Source: Lascolabacillus massiliensis | GTDB lineage: Bacteria > Bacteroidota > Bacteroidia > Bacteroidales > Dysgonomonadaceae | Reading direction: 5' to 3' | DNA length: 64,000 bases | NCBI RefSeq assembly: GCF_001282625.1 | Contig: NZ_CTEJ01000002.1 | Location: 932,501-996,500 of the forward strand | In this document: piece by piece, positions 61,426-64,000 of the stretch | How positions within the stretch are numbered: the stretch's first letter is position 1 | How the letters are laid out: the number at the start of each line of letters is the position of its first letter | Translations under genes and position numbers: made by a program | The notes under the pieces: generated by a model | The model's database searches: none | The model's input: only the letters and a program-made list of their open reading frames with translations | Told to the model about the DNA's origin: nothing

Positions 61426-62283
61426 TTAATCGTCTACCTCTACATCTTTTGCGAACTTGCTAACCACTGCTGCTTTCATCGCTTCAGAATCCTCCTTCTT
61501 TACACGCTCTTTCTTAGCAGCTTTAGTTTTACGTTCTCTGCGTTGTGGTGCATCTTCTGACTGTTCCTCAGCAGCTGCAGCATCGGCTTTCTCAACTTTA
61601 CGTTCTTCAAGACCTTCTCTGATAGCATCGCAAAGAACACCTATAATCAGGTCAATAGCTTTTGAAGCATCATCATTAGCAGGAATTACAAAATCAACAT
61701 TTGAAGGATTAGAGTTAGTGTCCACGATTGCGAATACAGGTATTCCCAAACGTTCTGCTTCTCTTACAGCTATCTGTTCTTTCATCACATCCACAACAAA
61801 AATTGCAGAAGGCAGACGAGTAAGATCCTGAATAGAACCAAGGTTCTTTTCCAGTTTAGCACGCTGACGAGTTATCTGAAGTTTTTCTCTCTTAGAAAGA
61901 GTATCAAAAGTTCCATCCTTAATCATCTTATCAATACTACCCATCTTCTTAACCGCTTTACGGATTGTTGGGAAGTTAGTAAGCATACCACCTGGCCAAC
62001 GCTCTATTACGTATGGCATGTTCACACTTTGAGCTCTTGCCTCAATAACAGGTTTGGCCTGTTTTTTTGTAGCTACAAAAAGGATTTTCTTTCCTGATTT
62101 AGCCATCTGCTTCATAGCTGCAGCAGCCTCTTCAGTCTTAGCAATTGTTTTATAAAGGTCGATAATGTGAATACCGTTACGCTCCATAAATATGTAAGGA
62201 GCCATTGCCGGGTTCCATTTTCTTTTTAAGTGGCCGAAATGCGCTCCGGCTTCTAATAGTTGGTCAAATTCTAACTTTGCCAT
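61426..62283 (-). CDS. rpsB: 30S ribosomal protein S2
   Basis: 285 residues: the bacterial S2 core (FDQLLEAGAHFGHLKRKWNP, ATKKQAKPVIEARA, IERWPGGMLTNFPTIRKAV) plus a C-terminal basic-acidic extension of about 60 residues (RRERKTKAAKKERVKKEDSE) longer than in E. coli. It is followed by tsf and preceded by a hairpin that separates it from rpsI. Confidence 0.96.
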   Translation of the reverse strand: MAKLEFDQLLEAGAHFGHLKRKWNPAMAPYIFMERNGIHIIDLYKTIAKTEEAAAAMKQMAKSGKKILFVATKKQAKPVIEARAQSVNMPYVIERWPGGMLTNFPTIRKAVKKMGSIDKMIKDGTFDTLSKREKLQITRQRAKLEKNLGSIQDLTRLPSAIFVVDVMKEQIAVREAERLGIPVFAIVDTNSNPSNVDFVIPANDDASKAIDLIIGVLCDAIREGLEERKVEKADAAAAEEQSEDAPQRRERKTKAAKKERVKKEDSEAMKAAVVSKFAKDVEVDD

Positions 62284-62427
62284 TTTGATTTTTTTGTTAT
62301 TATTCGTTTACTTTCTTTTTCTTTAGTCGAATCATAAGGTAAATTACCCTTTACTAAACTCTTCTGAGGGATAACGTCCTTATAATTTAGATACTAAACG
62401 TATTAGCCTGCACCGCAGCTGTTATGT

Positions 62428-62451
62428 AAAAATCCGGTATAATCCGGATTT
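62428..62451 (-). terminator. Hairpin between rpsI and rpsB
   Basis: Perfect 8-base-pair stem (62430-62437 with 62444-62451), 6-base loop, T run on the minus strand (complement of 62428-62432). It may end the rplM-rpsI transcript or be a leader element of rpsB. Confidence 0.6.
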
Positions 62452-62468
62452 CATACATATCCAATATA

Positions 62469-62858
62469 TTAACGTTTTGAGAATTGGAATTTCTTTCTGG
62501 CGCCTGGTTGTCCCGGTTTCTTACGTTCAACTACACGTGGGTCACGTGTCATAAAGCCTTGAGCTCTTAATGCTGCCTTATCTTCAGGATTTATTTTCAC
62601 TAAAGCACGTGCAATACCTAATCTTACGGCTTCTGACTGACCTTTATAACCACCACCATCTAGATTTACTCTGATATCATATTTATCAGCTACATTCAGA
62701 GTATTTAATGGTTGTTTTACTATGTACTGAAGTATAGAAGATGGGAAATAATTTTCTAATTCACGTTTATTAATAACGATCTTTCCGGTACCTTCGGTTA
62801 CGAAAACCCTGGCCACTGCGGCTTTACGCCTTCCTATTGCATTTACTGCTTCCATCAT
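62469..62858 (-). CDS. rpsI: 30S ribosomal protein S9
   Basis: 129 residues with the family pattern GRRKAAVARVFVTEGTG, NLDGGGYKGQSEAVRLGIAR and the strongly basic tail ending in KKFQFSKR. It begins 3 bases after the rplM stop; two ATG codons stand together at the start, either of which would serve. Confidence 0.97.
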   Translation of the reverse strand: MMEAVNAIGRRKAAVARVFVTEGTGKIVINKRELENYFPSSILQYIVKQPLNTLNVADKYDIRVNLDGGGYKGQSEAVRLGIARALVKINPEDKAALRAQGFMTRDPRVVERKKPGQPGARKKFQFSKR

Positions 62859-62860
62859 TA

Positions 62861-63316
62861 TTATTTAAGACTGTTAATATCGATTTTCTTTGGTTTCTGT
62901 GCCTGATGTGGGTGCTCATTACCGGCATACACAAACAGATTATTTAATAATGCATCACCTAATTTATTTTTAGGCAGCATACCCTTTACAACTTTTTTGA
63001 AGAGTCTGTCCGGACCTTTTGCCATCAGTTCTGATGGTGTAGATGTACGCTGACCACCTGGGTATCCCGAATAGCGGTAATAGGTGCGTTCTGTCCACTT
63101 ATTTCCTGTAAGTATTACTTTATCTGCATTCAGAATTATAACATTATCACCGCAATCCACATGTGGAGTGAAGCTGGCTTTATACTTACCTCTAAGTAAT
63201 TTTGCTACTTTTGAGCTGAGACGCCCTAATGTCTGCCCTGTGGCATCTATTTCAACCCATTCTTTCTGAGCCGTTTCTCTGTTTACAGAAATGGTTTTAT
63301 AACTAAGCGTATCCAT
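62861..63316 (-). CDS. rplM: 50S ribosomal protein L13
   Basis: 151 residues with motifs ATGQTLGRLSSKVAKLLRGK, FTPHVDCGDNVIILNADKV, YRYSGYPGG. First gene of the rplM-rpsI pair, as in most bacteria. A 140-base leader and a consensus promoter precede it. Confidence 0.97.
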   Translation of the reverse strand: MDTLSYKTISVNRETAQKEWVEIDATGQTLGRLSSKVAKLLRGKYKASFTPHVDCGDNVIILNADKVILTGNKWTERTYYRYSGYPGGQRTSTPSELMAKGPDRLFKKVVKGMLPKNKLGDALLNNLFVYAGNEHPHQAQKPKKIDINSLK

Positions 63317-63456
63317 TCTTGTTTGTTTAATTTAATTAGTAAGTTAATGTGAAGTTGATTCTTTCTGCTTCCTGTTTTGTCTTGCTAAGGGACAGAATAG
63401 GCAAATAAAAAGCTTAAAATCAAACTCTTAATCGAAAAAAACTAATAATCGGACTG

Positions 63457-63487
63457 CAAAGTTACAATAATTCAATATATTAACAAA
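63457..63487 (-). promoter_or_regulatory. Promoter of rplM-rpsI
   Basis: On the minus strand TTTG (complement of 63484-63487), exactly 19 bases, then TAACTTTG (complement of 63457-63464): a full match to the consensus. The 5' leader would be about 135 bases. Confidence 0.8.
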
Positions 63488-63527
63488 GAGTTTAAAGCTA
63501 TTTTCTTTTATGAAAAAATTTATTTTC

Positions 63528-64000
63528 TTAATCTACCAATTTAGAATCCATAAACTTAGTAGTGAATTCAATTAAATCGGAAAACTCCCATGAAAAGTTT
63601 TGAGGTGTTTCAGGATTAATAGAAACATATTTCACGCTATCCCCATCATTAAGTTCAATGATATACATAATTGGGCTCTCGGTTTCATCATCAAAACCGT
63701 ATGCATCTTCCATGCTGTAAATGTTGCTTTCTCTGATAAGCTTATCAAACCTGGCAAATTCTTCGGCGGTCAACTTACCCTCCCTGGTACTTGGGTTTCT
63801 CCTATCTGCAAATCTATCAAAGAACATGTTCTGCTGTACAATCTTATATGTTGAATCGGGATTCATCTGAAACTCTACTTTATAATTATCCACACTTTCC
63901 ATACTAAACTTGTATGTGAACTCACCAAATTCAGCTGAACCCTCATTCTTATTTTCGCTGCTATTGCTGTTACAGCCCATCAACACGATTAATAAAACAA
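63528..64000 (-). CDS. Lipoprotein of unknown function (partial, 5' end outside window)
   Basis: The frame is open to the window edge: the sequence before the first in-frame start codon still reads as a signal peptide core (VLLIVLMGC), with the lipidated Cys in LMGC. So the true start lies beyond 64000. The remaining 148 residues are polar with no recognised domain (KFSMESVDNYKVEFQMNPD, DGDSVKYVSINPETP). Probably exported; function unknown. Confidence 0.7.
   Translation of the reverse strand, partial: VLLIVLMGCNSNSSENKNEGSAEFGEFTYKFSMESVDNYKVEFQMNPDSTYKIVQQNMFFDRFADRRNPSTREGKLTAEEFARFDKLIRESNIYSMEDAYGFDDETESPIMYIIELNDGDSVKYVSINPETPQNFSWEFSDLIEFTTKFMDSKLVD

Noticed and set aside
62284-62468. 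Small gene between rpsI and rpsB
   Set aside because: No open frame with coding character; only a hairpin and leader sequence.

Overview
The window is a stretch of a Bacteroidota chromosome, most likely Bacteroidales. The evidence is gldE next to ssb, two ECF sigma operons with DUF4252-type and barrel partners, SMUG2-type glycosylase, rare Shine-Dalgarno sequences, and promoters of the Bacteroidota type (TTTG, about 19 bases, TAnnTTTG). Genus is not resolvable from this window; a Dysgonomonadaceae/Porphyromonadaceae-like organism would fit. Most of the DNA is ordinary AT-rich core genome.

Layout. 1-8.5 kb (minus strand): metH (3' end cut by the window), a nucleoside-recognition membrane protein, smpB, a Yip1-like protein, then an ECF sigma / membrane-anchored barrel / lipoprotein operon. 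8.7-13.5 kb (plus): sppA, lpxK, a purine nucleoside phosphorylase and thiL, followed by tRNA-Phe. 13.7-18.4 kb: SMUG2 glycosylase, topoisomerase IB, a DUF3267 protein, a decayed nucleoside hydrolase-permease pair and a DnaQ-like exonuclease.

18.46-34.16 kb is an integrated mobilizable element inserted in tRNA-Gly(CCC). The displaced 3' part of the tRNA lies at 18456-18500 and the rebuilt tRNA at 34091-34163, with a 23-base identical core. It carries a tyrosine recombinase, relaxase and MobC, a toprim primase, a D5-like ATPase/helicase and two small DNA-binding proteins, but no type IV secretion genes, so I read it as an IME that needs a helper. Its cargo includes lipoprotein plus beta-barrel pairs and the most interesting part of the window: a LuxI/FeeM-like N-acyltransferase and a divergent LuxR-type regulator, with a ThiF/E1-like adenylyltransferase next to them. 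Palindromes of the form ACACAC-(A/T)4-GTGTGT stand upstream of the acyltransferase, the ThiF gene and a lipoprotein-barrel pair. In all three cases exactly 27 bases separate the TTTTG of the palindrome from a TAnnTTTG-like -7 element. This puts the operator centre near -42, where a classical lux box sits. I propose a mobile signalling circuit in which the regulator switches on signal synthesis, an E1-like enzyme and a surface module.

34.2-48.7 kb is again core: tRNA-Pro, an Lrp regulator, ispD, xseB, xseA, a second ECF sigma operon flanked by two DUF4252 genes, a subtilase, a flavodoxin, pepD, a flippase-like membrane protein, rsmA, corA, a GNAT protein, a DUF2156 protein and trpS. 48.9-52.4 kb is the three-gene succinate dehydrogenase/fumarate reductase operon. 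52.6-64 kb: a barrel protein, priA, rng with a structured leader, a 30-residue basic protein, HU, ssb, gldE, a phosphopantetheinyl transferase, and the translation genes tsf, rpsB, rpsI and rplM, ending in a lipoprotein cut by the window edge.
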